DNA of 64,000 nucleotides from Roseiarcus sp963770275 (GCA_963770275.1 CAVYPD010000013.1:22397-86396), one strand, 5' to 3'; shown: positions 46,860 through 56,887, numbered from the stretch's first letter. A program made the numbers and translations. The notes: generated by a model from the sequence alone, not told the origin.

Positions 46860-47862
46860 CGCGGTGCAGGACCAGCCGGCCGTTCTGCGGCGCGGCGGTC
46901 TTCTGCTGGGGTTGCGCGAACTGACGCTGGTCCCGGTGATCGTGCTGGTGATCGTCATTGGCGCGTTCGCCTCCGACGCCTTTCTTACACCCGACAATCT
47001 ACTCAACATCCTGCAGCAATCCTCGGAACTCTCCGTCGTTGTGATCGCCGAGACCTTGATCCTGCTAACTGGAAAATTCGACCTTTCGCTGGAATCGGTG
47101 GTTGGACTCGCGCCGATGCTGGGGGCGTGGCTGATCATCAAGAACGTCGAGATCGGCGGCTCGGGCGTTGGGCTCGCGTGGTGGCTCGCGATTCCGGTCG
47201 TGCTGCTGACCGGCGCGGTTGTCGGCGCGATCAACGGCTTCCTGATCGTCCGGCTGCGGCTCAACGCGTTCATCGTGACCCTGGCGATGCTGATCCTGCT
47301 GCGCGGCGTGCAACTCGGCACCACCAGCGGCAAGACGCTGTTCGACCTTCCAAGCGGGTATTTGTATCTCGGCTCCGGCAAGTGGATAGGCATCCCCGTG
47401 TCCATCTGGATCGCCGCGATCCTGTACATCGTGTTCGGCCTGTTTCTGCGCTACCACCGGCTCGGCCGCGCATTGTACGCCATCGGCGGCAACGCGCAGG
47501 CCGCGCGCGTCGCCGGCGTCCGCGTCGACCGCGTGCTGTGGGGCACATTCATCGTCGCCGGCATGCTCGCCGCCCTCGCCGGCCTGATGCTGACGGGGCG
47601 CATCGCCTCCGTTGTGCCGAGTCAGGGCCAGAACATGATTTTTTACGTCTTCGCGGCGGCGGTGATCGGGGGCATCAGCCTAGACGGCGGCAAGGGCCGT
47701 CTACTCGGCGCGCTGACGGGCGTGCTGCTGCTCGGGATTTTGCAAAACGTACTAACCCTCGCGGAAATCCCCGCGTTCTGGATCGACGCCGTCTACGGTG
47801 CGATCATCCTGATCGCGCTGGTGGTAAGTTGGGCGACGGGGGGCACGGCCGAGGAAACCTAG
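46840..47862 (+). CDS. Sugar ABC importer permease (RbsC type)
   Basis: A 340-residue membrane protein, ATG 46840 inside the end of the ATPase gene. GKFDLSLESVVGLAPMLGAW is the RbsC-type segment, and IGGNAQAARVAGVRVDRV the coupling loop. About ten hydrophobic segments. Confidence 0.92.
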   Translation: MASQRVDAVQDQPAVLRRGGLLLGLRELTLVPVIVLVIVIGAFASDAFLTPDNLLNILQQSSELSVVVIAETLILLTGKFDLSLESVVGLAPMLGAWLIIKNVEIGGSGVGLAWWLAIPVVLLTGAVVGAINGFLIVRLRLNAFIVTLAMLILLRGVQLGTTSGKTLFDLPSGYLYLGSGKWIGIPVSIWIAAILYIVFGLFLRYHRLGRALYAIGGNAQAARVAGVRVDRVLWGTFIVAGMLAALAGLMLTGRIASVVPSQGQNMIFYVFAAAVIGGISLDGGKGRLLGALTGVLLLGILQNVLTLAEIPAFWIDAVYGAIILIALVVSWATGGTAEET

Positions 47863-47900
47863 GCAAGGGCTCTGCGCTCGACCTGGAGGTCGCGACGACC

Positions 47901-48029
47901 ATGACCTATGTTGCCGTTGATCAGGTCGAGGCGATGGCGCTCGCCGATCACATCGTCGACATTAATTTGCATCGCGCGGTCCTGTTCGACCCCGGTACCG
48001 AAAAGGCTCTCGAAGGGACACCCCGATGA
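47901..48029 (+). pseudogene. Possible remnant of a MalK/UgpC-type ABC ATPase
   Basis: 42 residues, MTYVAVDQVEAMALADHIVDI, resemble the H-loop and D-loop end of MalK-type ATPases (usually MIYVTHDQVEAMTLADRIVV), but His is replaced by Val and the remainder does not fit. The stop overlaps the next gene's ATG. It may be a decayed fragment of another importer. Confidence 0.4.
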
Positions 48030-50024
48030 CTGGCGTATTCGAAAGCGCAGAGCCTTCCCGCGCGGTCAGGCTCTGCGGAACGGAAGAGATCGGTCCGCGG
48101 AGCCGAAAACTTACAGCCGGCCCGCTCACAGCGGAGCTCGAGAACGGCCAATTGCGTTATGTCGCGTTCAAAGGCGTCGAGGCGCTTCGCGGCATAGCCT
48201 TTCTGGTTCGCGATCAGAACTGGGGAACATACACGCCGCAGATCGACTCGATGTGGGTCAAGGAAGAAGCCGGAAGCTTCACCGTCGAGTACCGGGCAGT
48301 GTGCGCGGACGCCAATCAGCGGCTTCAGTACGCGGCCCGCATCATCGGGTCGAACGACGGCGGGCTCGTGTTCGATGCCGTCGCGACCCCGGACACGGAT
48401 TTCGTGACGAATCGCGCTGGCTTCGTGGTGCTGCATCCCGCCTGGCTTGCCGGACAGAAGCTTAAGGTCACGCATGTCGACGATCGCGAGGAGGAGACCC
48501 GCTTCCCCGAACGGATTAGTCCATCGCAGCCAGTTTTCGACATCCGCGCACTGTCCCATGAGGTGGCTCCTGGACTGTGGGCGACGTGCCGGATGGAGGG
48601 CGACACGTTTGAGATGGAGGACCAGCGCAACTGGACCGACGCGTCATACAAGACCTACGTACGGCCTCTCGCGTTGCCCTGGGGATATACGCTTGCCAAA
48701 GGGAGCCGGCACGAGCAGTCTGTGCGCTTGTCGCTCACGGGCGGCGGCGCGGCTGGCGGTGCAAGGTCGAGCGGCGTCAATCGCATGGAACTGGGTCAAG
48801 ACCTTCCGCTTCGCGTGCCAGAACTTGGCGTTGCACTGCCCAACGACGAGATCGAAGCCGCATCTGCGGCAATTGACGCGCTACGTGTACTTAAGCCCCG
48901 CTTTCTCGTCTGTCATGCCGATATGCGGGACAGCGCGGCCCTCTCTGAGTTCGAGACGATCCGGCAGGCGGGCGAAGCCACCGCGGCGAAGACGGTCCTT
49001 GAGGTCGTCGTTCCTGACGAGGCCGACGCGATAGCGTCGCTTGAACGATGTCGCAACAGCCGCGAAGCGCGCGCGCCTGGAGATCGATGCGGTCGTCGTC
49101 TCCAGCGCCGCCGACCTGAAATCGTGGCAGCCCGGCGCGAAGCGTCCGGAGAAGCCGACGGTCGAGGACCTTGCAGCGGCCGCGCGCGAGGTCGTTTCCG
49201 GGAGTGAAACTCGGAGGCGGCATGCTCTCCAGCTTTACGGAACTCAACCGCAAGCGGCCTAAAGCCGCGTTGTTCGATTTCATAACCCACACCACCTGTT
49301 CCATAGTCCATGCGGCGGACGATCGATCGGTGATGGAGACGCTTGAGACCCTTCCAGCGATCATCGCGTCGACCAGAGCCATGATCGGCGAGAAGCCCTA
49401 TCGCATCGGTCCGAGCGCCATCGCGGCGCGCATGAATCCCTACGGCGAGGGCGTCCTCGACAATCCTTCGAACCGGCGCGTTTGCCTCACGAACCACGAT
49501 CCTCGCCAGCGCGGTCTATTCAACGCGGCCTGGACGCTCGGCTACATAGCCGCCTGCGCCTATGGCGGGGTGACGTCGGTCGCGATGGGCGCTGCTACTG
49601 GCCCGCTCGGGTTCGTTCATCACCGTGCGGCCGACCGTCCGCAGCCCTATTTCGATTCGATCGATGGTCCCGCAGTCTATCCCGCGTTCCATGTGATGGC
49701 CGGCCTCGGAACGCGGCGGCGGCCATCATCTCGTCGAGATGAAATTGTCCGAACCGGGTGAGGTGGCCGCACTCGCGTGGCGAGAAGGCGGCGCGCATTG
49801 TGCTCTGGCTCGCAAATCTTACCCCCGATCCGCTGACGATTCGCATGAGCGGCTTCGAGGACGCGCCACTGCAAGCGAGCGTCCTCGATTCTTCCGCATT
49901 CGAGCAGGCGGTCGCCCGGTTGGATACGCTGGACGCGCTGCGGCGTCTGCTCGAAGAACCGGAGCTCAATCTAGACGCCTACGCAGTCGCGCGCGTCGAA
50001 GGCGATACTAAGCAAGCGCCCTAA
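48026..50024 (+). CDS. Putative D-apionate lactonase-like protein (ApnL-like), frame broken four times
   Basis: One long gene of about 665 residues in five frame pieces; breaks near 49050, 49200, 49710 and 49785 all need one base removed. N-terminus: CGTEEIGPRSRKLTAGPL, then ENGQLRYVAFKGVEALRGIA and VRDQNWGTYTP; middle: GFVVLHPAWLAGQKLKV; C-terminus: NPYGEGVLDNPSNRR, LFNAAWTLGYIAACAYGGV, YPAFHVMAGL, LVEMKLSEPG and RIVLWLANLTPDP. The opening motifs match my memory of ApnL, which opens D-apionolactone in D-apiose catabolism, but I could not check this. It directly follows a sugar importer and precedes an aldolase and a dehydrogenase. Confidence 0.55.
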
Positions 50025-50047
50025 GTGGCGACGTAAGGGAGAAGAGC

Positions 50048-50860
50048 ATGACCGCGCAAGGCCTCAAAGAGCTGGCTCAGACCAGGGCGCCAAAATTCGG
50101 GCATTTCATCGTGGAGTTCGCCACGCCCGGGATCGGGCATATTCTCAAGTCGGCGGGTTGCGACTTCGTGCTTTTCGATCTCGAGCATTCCGGATTTGGT
50201 TTCGAGACGGTGAAGAGCGCCATCCGCTATTTCGAGGCCGCCGATCTGCCCGTGATCGTACGAGTTCCGTCGAAGGAATATCATCACGTCGCTCGGGCAA
50301 TGGACATGGGCGCGGAGGGCCTCATGTTGCCCATGGTCGGCAACGTGGACGAAGCCCGCCACATCCTCAAATCAATGAAATACACACCCGATGGAGGACG
50401 GGGCGTCGCCTTGCAGGTCTCCCACGATCGCTATCGCCCCGGCCCTGTTGTGGATAAGTTCGTCGCCGCGAACCGCCGCAGCACGTTCTTCTGCCAGATC
50501 GAGACAGCCGACGGCGTTGAGAACGCCGACGCCATCGCAGCGCTTCCGGGAGTCGACTGTCTGTGGGTGGGCCATTTCGACCTTTCGGTTTCTCTCGGCG
50601 TGCCTGGAGAGTTCGGCTCGAAGACGTTCACCGACGCGATCGCGCGCGTTTGCGACGCCGCGCGCAAGCATGGAAAGTCTCTTGGGCGCCTGGTCCCGAC
50701 CGTGCAGCAGGGGGTCGATCTTTTCGGTCAGGGTTTCGACTTCATCTGCTATTCCGGCGACGTCTGGGTGCTGCACGACGCGCTTAAGGACGCGATCGAC
50801 AAATTGCGCGAAGGCTGCATCCCGGCGGAGAAGCCGAAGAAGGCGGGGAGCAAGCGATGA
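50048..50860 (+). CDS. HpcH/HpaI (class II) aldolase family protein
   Basis: A 270-residue TIM-barrel aldolase. FVLFDLEHSGFGFETVK (metal-binding Glu region), VIVRVPSKEYHHVARAMDMGAEGLMLP, QIETADGVENADAIAALPGV with the metal Glu, and LWVGHFDLSVSLG with the metal Asp. Such enzymes cleave or form 2-keto-3-deoxy sugar acids, releasing pyruvate-like units. GGGAGAAGAGC precedes the ATG. The stop overlaps the next gene's start (ATGA). Confidence 0.9.
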   Translation: MTAQGLKELAQTRAPKFGHFIVEFATPGIGHILKSAGCDFVLFDLEHSGFGFETVKSAIRYFEAADLPVIVRVPSKEYHHVARAMDMGAEGLMLPMVGNVDEARHILKSMKYTPDGGRGVALQVSHDRYRPGPVVDKFVAANRRSTFFCQIETADGVENADAIAALPGVDCLWVGHFDLSVSLGVPGEFGSKTFTDAIARVCDAARKHGKSLGRLVPTVQQGVDLFGQGFDFICYSGDVWVLHDALKDAIDKLREGCIPAEKPKKAGSKR

Positions 50861-51908
50861 GCGCGCCGTTTCGCGTCGCCCTGTCCGGCGATTTCCGCAA
50901 GCCAGATGGATCACCCGTCTATCCTGACTTCGACCTCGAGCCGCTGCGCCAAGCGGCGAATGTCGAGTTTGCTTATCTTGAGCCGCGCAATCCTGTGGAA
51001 GCCGACCAGCTCGCGAATTTCGATGCACTGATTCTTCTCGCGCACCGCTTTACGAAAGACAGCATCCACCCGAACGGCCGCCTCGCCGTCATCGCCCGCT
51101 TCGGCGTTGGCTACGACACGGTCGATGTGGAGGCCTGTACACGGGCGGGGATCGCGCTGGCCATCACGCCGGATGGCGTCCGTAGGCCGGTCGCGGTTTC
51201 GATCATCACGTTCATTTTAGCGCTCGGCTGGCAAGCTCATGGTCAAGGACCGGCTGACGCGCGAAGCCGCAGCCGGTTTCGCCAAACGGGGCGATTACAT
51301 GGGCGCTGGGTCTGGTGGGACGCACGCTCGGATCGATCGGGATAGGCAATATCGGGGCCGAACTCTTTCGGCTCATCAAGCCCTTCGAGATGAGATTGAT
51401 CGCGCACGACCCTTACGCGGATCCGAAGCTCGCCGCCGAGCTTGGCGTTGAGCTGGTTGGCCTGGAAGACGTGTTCCGGCGTTCTGACTTCGTCAGCGTG
51501 AGCTGTCCGCTGACCCCGGAAACCCGCCACCTCGTTAACGCCGACCGCCTCGCCTTAATGAAGCCGACAGCCTATCTCATCAACACGTCCCGCGGGCCGA
51601 TTGTCGACCAGAAGGCGCTTACCAAGGCGCTCGAGGAGCGACGGATCGGCGGCGCGGGGCTCGATGTGCTCGAAAAGGAACCGCCGGACGCCGACGATCC
51701 CATTCTTAGGCTCGACAATGTGATCTTCGCTCCGCATGCCCTTTGCTGGACAGACCAGTGCTTCGCCGGCAACGGGGCCGCCGATGTTCGCGCAGTTCTT
51801 GACGTCCAGCATGGCCGCGAGCCGCGCGTGGTCGTCAACCGCGACGTGTTCGAAACGGCGGCTTGGAGAAACCGCTTACTCGACTTCAGGAAGCGCTTTG
51901 CTGCCTAG
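50857..51908 (+). CDS. D-2-hydroxyacid dehydrogenase, frame broken twice
   Basis: About 350 residues. VIARFGVGYDTVDVEACTRAGI is the N-terminal catalytic-domain segment with the substrate-binding part; after breaks near 51228 and 51305, GSIGIGNIGAELFRLIKPF is the NAD-binding motif, NTSRGPIVDQKAL and GGAGLDVLEKEPP hold the catalytic Glu region, and FAPHALCWTD the catalytic His. Each break fits one extra base. Oxidises or reduces 2-hydroxy/2-oxo acids. Coupled to the aldolase, so it may reduce or oxidise the aldolase product. Confidence 0.85.
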
Positions 51909-52809
51909 TAGATGATGGAGATGGCGCCTCCCAGGAACGTCCCGAGCCACGGCCGTTGCAAGGTCGAACTACGCGTGTTGCGGCAGGCCTTGAAACGTGA
52001 TTTGGCCATCACCCTGGATGTCGACTCCCCCGTTTTCTGCCGTGCCGGGCGTCGAGCGTTTCCCCCCATGTCGATTTTGCAGGTGGCCTTTCCCTGAGTG
52101 TCCGATCCTGCAAGCCAACTAGGCCCTCCCACAATTGCCTGTGGCGCGCCGAGGCGCGTTCGAAGAAGGACAAGTCGGCCTGATGCGTCTAGCTTCCGGA
52201 CCTTGCACGGCCGCGGCCGCCGGACGCGCCGCCGAGATGGTGAAGCTGCGTCTCGTCAAGAGAACCTAAGACTGTCGTAATGGACGGCGCGTCCTTGATC
52301 GACTTTCGCGCATCTGGCCGAGTTGGCCTTCCCTACCTCGTGATACAACACGGTTTCACGGCCGCTTTTACGGTCTCTTTTGCCGGTTTTTCGCGGGATT
52401 GCTTGCCGTTTGCCCAGCTTTTGCCGCAGCGCATTAAGAACGGGCGGGCAAATAGGCAAGCAGAGCTAAGCCGCGCGGAATGATCGGGATGCCAGGCCGG
52501 ATGGCGCCTTCAGGCCGAGATACCGCGCCGCTGCTTCGATGACGCCGTGAGCAACCGCTTGCGGGTCCCGCTCGTGGCCGGGGGCGACCAAACCGCGTCG
52601 GCAAAGTTCAGTCGCAGCGGGAGTGGTGATCTCCAATCGGATCGCGACCGCGTCAACGAAGGCCTTTTCCTTGGCGGCGAAGCTCCCGCTGCGTGCGAGA
52701 ACCAGCAGGGTTCCCCGATTGGCCGGGCTTAAAGGCACGTCGATCGTTTGCCGCGGCGTGGCATTGTCATATCTCCTTAGCGTTCTCAACGTCCGGATGT
52801 AAGTCGCCT
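51909..52809. other. Stretch without a recognised gene
   Basis: About 900 bases after the dehydrogenase. Short frames exist on both strands: a 42-codon plus frame ending at 52269, a lysine-rich minus frame about 52256-52459, and a minus frame 52466-52882 with LSPANRGTLLVLARSGSFAA. None matches a known family. It may be decayed DNA. Confidence 0.4.
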
Positions 52810-53224
52810 CCGGGCGGCCCGGACCCGGCGCGCGCCGCGATCCGCGCCCGAGGCGCGATGGATCAGGCATTCGAGGACGCAATTATCGAAGACTTCGAAG
52901 ACTTCTTGGCGATCTGCGCCGGGCTGCCTGACCAAAAGGACGCCCATTGCTCGCCGCAGCTCTCACGACGAAGGCGGACGTGCTCGTAACCGAACACTTG
53001 AAGCATTTTCCGTCTAAGCCATCGGCGGCTTTCGGGCTCGATGTCCGCATCACCGACGATTTTTTCGCGGACACGATCATGCCGGACGAAGGGCGCGCGG
53101 TCCCGCCATCGGCCGGATGCGCGAGCGGTTACTCGAGCCAACCCTGATGGCGGACGAGTTGCTGCGACGAGTGGAGGCGGGCGGTCTGACGGAGATGCTA
53201 AGGCTGCACATTGAGTCCTTATAA
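52810..53224 (+). pseudogene. PIN-domain ribonuclease (VapC-like), decayed
   Basis: Three frame pieces: MDQAFEDAIIEDFEDFLAIC and LPDQKDAH, then LAAALTTKADVLVTEHLKHF and GLDVRITDDFFAD, then AIGRMRERLLEPTLMADELL to the stop at 53222-53224. The acidic residues of PIN domains (D/E in the middle and DAH..LAAA) are present. Joining the pieces needs one base restored, not removed, twice, which is opposite to the other breaks and points to real deletion. The N-terminal catalytic Asp part is not evident. Confidence 0.6.
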
Positions 53225-53439
53225 CCCGACAAACCGGCGGCTTTACCAAATGGCATGAATTAGCAGCCATTTGGCTCCCACGCGAAAACCGGGCCGGGCC
53301 TGCTCGGCTATGACCCGACCCGGAAACACTCGCCGGGGGCGTGTTTCCTGCAGCGGGAGCAGAAGCATCGGCAAGCGTATCGCCACGCTCGGTTAAGCGA
53401 ATTAGCGCTCCGATAACCTTTGCGCGCGATGATCCCCCC

Positions 53440-53709
53440 ATGTCGGACGCAACGGCAACGCCCGAGGTTAAGTCCCACCCCTCGCTCTTCACGCGCGTGC
53501 GCGTCGTCGAGGCCGAACTCCACACCCTGAAAGCCCTGGTTGCCGACCTCAAGGAGGACCATGAGGCTCTGCGGGAGGACCGCGACGAGTGGCGTTGGCG
53601 GGCGGAATATCTTCTGGCGGAGGCCCAGAAAGGATTTTTTGGCCGATGGGGCGAGCGGATTGAGGCGGCCATGAAACCCTTCGCTCGGCGACTGAACGCG
53701 CTCATCTAG
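53440..53709 (+). CDS. Small coiled-coil protein
   Basis: An 89-residue protein (start ATG 53440, MSDATATPEVKSHPSLFTRV). VVEAELHTLKALVADLKEDH and ALREDRDEWRWRAEYLLAE form a heptad-like helix; the tail is Arg-rich (WGERIEAAMKPFARRLN). Small proteins with EDRDEWRxxAE occur next to mobile and plasmid genes in rhizobia. Function unknown. Confidence 0.6.
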   Translation: MSDATATPEVKSHPSLFTRVRVVEAELHTLKALVADLKEDHEALREDRDEWRWRAEYLLAEAQKGFFGRWGERIEAAMKPFARRLNALI

Positions 53710-53873
53710 AGGGCTTGGCCGGCGTTTCGCGACGCCCCCGAATTCGGTTCTTGTCTCAAGAAAGATTATGGCGCTCGCTTCGGCAGCGCCTGCCGAGTTC
53801 CCTTGATGAACCTGATGGAGAGATGGGCGCGGCTCAAATTTACGCGGCGCCAATGCCCGGTGCGCCTGAGCAA

Positions 53874-53898
53874 TTTTGATATGTGGAGCATATCAAAA
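53874..53898. promoter_or_regulatory. Perfect inverted repeat, possible operator upstream of the mutarotase gene
   Basis: TTTTGATATG, spacer TGGAG, CATATCAAAA. Ten-base arms, AT-rich within GC-rich DNA, 140 bases before the mutarotase ATG. Shape and size fit a dimeric regulator site (GntR, LacI or DeoR type). Confidence 0.5.
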
Positions 53899-53903
53899 CG
53901 TCC

Positions 53904-53935
53904 GTCATCCCCGCGCAAGCTTACGCGGGAATGAC
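53904..53935. repeat. Intergenic palindrome, REP-like
   Basis: GTCATCCCCGCG, centre CAAGCTTA, CGCGGGAATGAC: 12-base arms with one mismatch. This kind of TCATTCCCGC...GCGGGAATGA palindrome is a common dispersed repeat in Alphaproteobacteria. Confidence 0.65.
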
Positions 53936-54037
53936 ATAGGGAGAAGACTGCTCCATCAGGACACGCCGCACATGCCGTCGATCAGGCGGCGGAGCGAGCA
54001 GCGAGCCGACTGCAAACATACAATGGGAGGAACCGCG

Positions 54038-54367
54038 ATGAAGCGCATGGGCATGGTGATCGGTATCAAGCCGGAGCGGATAGCCGAATATAAGAAGACG
54101 CATGCCGCGGTATGGCCTGAGGTGCTGGCCAAGATTTCCGACTGCAACATGCGCAACTACACGATTTTCCTCAGAGAGCCCGAGAACCTCCTATTCGGCT
54201 ATTTCGAGTATCACGGCGAGGATTGGGCGGCGGACGCAGCCAAGATGGCGGCCGACCCGAAGACGCAGGAATGGTGGGCGATTCACAACCCGATGCAGGC
54301 CCCACTTGCCTCCCGCAACGAAGACGACTGGTGGGCGATGGCGGAGGAGGTGTTTCACACCGACTGA
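54038..54367 (+). CDS. L-rhamnose mutarotase-like protein (RhaM family)
   Basis: A 109-residue protein. ATG 54038 after GGGAGG; MKRMGMVIGIKPERIAEYKK and HAAVWPEVLAKISDCNMRNYTIFLR, with the catalytic His (HAAVWP), a Tyr in GYFEYHG and the C-terminal WWAIHNPMQ. RhaM interconverts the alpha and beta forms of L-rhamnose. No other rhamnose gene is visible nearby. A related L-fucose mutarotase role cannot be excluded. Confidence 0.85.
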   Translation: MKRMGMVIGIKPERIAEYKKTHAAVWPEVLAKISDCNMRNYTIFLREPENLLFGYFEYHGEDWAADAAKMAADPKTQEWWAIHNPMQAPLASRNEDDWWAMAEEVFHTD

Positions 54368-54392
54368 GTTCCGCCCTTCCCGTTGTATTGCC

Positions 54393-54491
54393 ATGGATGA
54401 GAACGCTCGTCAGAGGCGGCGTGATGCTGGCTGCTTCCTGGCCGGTGTCGGCGCCATGATGATCATGATGTTGTTCGGCAAGACGCCGTAA
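54393..54491 (+). CDS. Possible 32-residue small membrane protein
   Basis: MDENARQRRRDAGCFLAGVG then AMMIMMLFGKTP, a basic N-terminus and a single hydrophobic helix. It begins 26 bases after the mutarotase stop. No clear ribosome-binding site. Could be chance. Confidence 0.3.
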   Translation: MDENARQRRRDAGCFLAGVGAMMIMMLFGKTP

Positions 54492-54804
54492 AACACGACG
54501 ACCAGCGACTCCTACTGTCTGGGCAATCCGTGCCGGAGGCTCGTCGAAACCCGATCCACTACGGCGCGACCGCCCTATCGGGTTTTAGCCAGGGAACCGC
54601 GAAGGGCCGGCCCGGAGCTGTCGCGGCGCCGTTTGTCCCGCGTTTCTGCGTGGCCGACGCCCGCAGGGTTAAGACACCGTCCGAGCACGGGCGAGCGGCC
54701 ACGAAACAGCGATGACGGCGAGGAAAGGAATGGCATGGCGCGCCTGTTATCGATTTGCCGGAAAATAGTCCGGGCTGCATTTCAGCGCGCCGGAAGTTGC
54801 GCGT
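54492..54804. other. Intergenic stretch, nothing recognised
   Basis: About 310 bases between the mutarotase region and the convergent EamA gene. No family and no strong hairpin seen. Confidence 0.4.
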
Positions 54805-55797
54805 TCAAGCTTTTCTAGCCGGCTGCCGCCACGATTTCAGAGAGAACAGAACCAGCGACGCCGCGATCAGCCCTGAGCCGAGAAAAAAAGCCCAGTCGAT
54901 GACGAAGTGCAGGTCCGGCACCCAATGCGACAGCGCGAGCGAAATGAACGCCGTCAGCGCCGGGACAAGGTTGAGGAACATGGTGACAAAGCCGTTGTCG
55001 CCCCCGGTGACGGTCAGCGCGATCTGATACATGACCCGGCCCAGCGAAGCCGCGACGATCGTCCCGAAGATCATCAGCAAGATCGGCCCCAGCTGATCGA
55101 AATTCAGCTCGTTTCGCCAATAGAGAAGTGCGAGGCAGCCCGGAATCAGGATGACGTTCGCGGTGAGGAAGTTGGCCGCGATCGCCGCGGATTCGTCATA
55201 AGCGCCGAACCATTTGCCGACCAGAGTGCCCCCTAAGGCCGAGGCCAATGGCACGGGAATCGCATAGATCCAGCTGCCGTGAAGAAAACTGTCCGACAGT
55301 TGGCTGAGATTTGAGGTGTCCTTGTCGCCGAGCTGGCTCCAAGCGACCGCCATCGCGCCAATGAACGCGCCGGCAAAACAGCCAAAAAAAGTCGCGCGCG
55401 AAATCGGGATCGGAACGCCGGCGAGCACCAGCGCCACCAGCGCGGCCCAGAAGGGCGAAAGGTTGAGGATTGCGGAGATAATGATCGGATGAGCGTTGCT
55501 GAGGCCGAAATTATAGAGCAGGAGGCCGGTCAGCCCGATGGCGAATATGATTCCCAGGTAGCCGTAGTTGATGGGCTTTCGGATCAAAGCGACGAAATCT
55601 CGGCGGCTTTTTGCCCGGCTCATCAACAAGGGAAGGGATACGAGCAGGGAGACCTGGGTCAGCGCGACAAACTGTAAAGTGTTGAGATGCTTGGCCGCCG
55701 GGAAGGAGAATGGCTCCTGCGTCGCGTATAGGAAGGCAGTGATGACCGAATAGAGGCTTCCAAGACGGTAATTGATCGAGGTTGCATTTTGAGACAT
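54805..55797 (-). CDS. EamA/DMT-family transporter
   Basis: A 330-residue protein with ten hydrophobic segments in two halves, each an EamA repeat (LGSLYSVITAFLYATQEPFS in the first, GTIVAASLGRVMYQIALTVT in the second). DMT exporters move amino acids, nucleobases or drugs; the substrate is unknown. Divergent from the retropepsin-like gene at 55910. Confidence 0.88.
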   Translation of the reverse strand: MSQNATSINYRLGSLYSVITAFLYATQEPFSFPAAKHLNTLQFVALTQVSLLVSLPLLMSRAKSRRDFVALIRKPINYGYLGIIFAIGLTGLLLYNFGLSNAHPIIISAILNLSPFWAALVALVLAGVPIPISRATFFGCFAGAFIGAMAVAWSQLGDKDTSNLSQLSDSFLHGSWIYAIPVPLASALGGTLVGKWFGAYDESAAIAANFLTANVILIPGCLALLYWRNELNFDQLGPILLMIFGTIVAASLGRVMYQIALTVTGGDNGFVTMFLNLVPALTAFISLALSHWVPDLHFVIDWAFFLGSGLIAASLVLFSLKSWRQPARKA

Positions 55798-55909
55798 GCC
55801 CCGGCCCCCTTAGCCTGCAAACGGACAATACCTGCGGCTCTCGCTTCAGCTGCGGATCGGCGCGTGGACGCCGTTGACAGCACCTCGAGAACCGATCCTA
55901 TCGAAGCCG

Positions 55910-56887
55910 ATGACGATCGTCAGGATTCTCTTACTCTCGCTCGCGGCGATTGCTGTCCCTATTCTCGGCTTCGGCATGGATATTGAACCGGGTCAGGGCG
56001 CGCTCTGCGGGGGGCGCCCCCATGCGAGGGTGAGCGTTCCCAACGGCGCATCCCCCTATGTCGAACTGACCGCCGACGGCGTGCGCGGTCCGTTCTTGCT
56101 CGATTATGGCGCAACGCGAAGTTCGCTGTCTGCGTCGGCGTTCTCGGGGGCGGACGGATCGATGAGAACGGCGGCGATCTCGCTCCCAGGCATCGAAAAA
56201 GCCGATTTTCATCTCGCCCGCTATTACCTTTTGCTTCAACCGGGGAAAGGACAACTCGGAGTCATCGGCGACGACCTCCTGTCCCAGTTTACCGTCCAAC
56301 TGACGGACGGCACTGCGTTCCTGAGCGCCGAGACGTGTCGACCCGAGGCGCTTCTCGCGCGGGGTTTCACCCCCGTCGCTCAGAACGGCTTTTTCTCTTC
56401 GGACTCCTCCAAGCGCGGCGCTCGCCTTCCCAACGTTCCGGTCGTTTTCTTGCGGCTCGGGGATGTTCGCGTCTGGGCGCAAATCGACACCGGCTACGAG
56501 GATTTCGTCTACTCCCACTCGATCGACATCAACCAGGCTTTATTCGACCGGCTCGTCGGAAATGGCGTCAAGCTCGACCGCGTCCAAGACATCGACCTCT
56601 GGACATGCGACGGACGCGAGCACTGGCCTGTCTACCGCGTCAAAGACCGCCTGCTCAGCATTGAAAACGAACAGGGGCGGCAAATCGTCGAAACCAACGA
56701 TTTCCATCTGATCGTGAAGTCCGCCAATACCTGCGGAGGGATCGCGGACATGGCCGAGCCTGCGGCGCAACTGGGCGCCTCGTTTCTCGACCTGTTCGGC
56801 GACGTGATTTTCGATCCTAGAAACACAATTGTCTGGCTCGGCGGGGACCCGCGGGGAGCCTCGGCCGGGAACGGCGGCGGTCAGTGA
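55910..56887 (+). CDS. Retropepsin-like aspartic-protease-fold protein, exported
   Basis: 325 residues from ATG 55910. Residues 1-22 are a signal peptide or membrane anchor (IVRILLLSLAAIAVPILGFG). Two aspartic-protease-like motifs are visible: LLDYGATRSSLSA near residue 65, with Tyr in place of the usual Thr/Ser, and WAQIDTGYEDFVYS near residue 193, the normal DTG. The C-terminal VIFDPRNTIVWLG strand also fits the fold. Most relatives are pairs of lobes in a bacterial clan AA family. Its 3' end overlaps the desaturase by seven bases, convergently. Confidence 0.7.
   Translation: MTIVRILLLSLAAIAVPILGFGMDIEPGQGALCGGRPHARVSVPNGASPYVELTADGVRGPFLLDYGATRSSLSASAFSGADGSMRTAAISLPGIEKADFHLARYYLLLQPGKGQLGVIGDDLLSQFTVQLTDGTAFLSAETCRPEALLARGFTPVAQNGFFSSDSSKRGARLPNVPVVFLRLGDVRVWAQIDTGYEDFVYSHSIDINQALFDRLVGNGVKLDRVQDIDLWTCDGREHWPVYRVKDRLLSIENEQGRQIVETNDFHLIVKSANTCGGIADMAEPAAQLGASFLDLFGDVIFDPRNTIVWLGGDPRGASAGNGGGQ

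Noticed and set aside
52466..52882. A minus-strand 138-codon frame as a real gene
   Set aside because: No recognisable family, no ribosome-binding site, and its start overlaps the PIN remnant; kept only as a note in the gap description.
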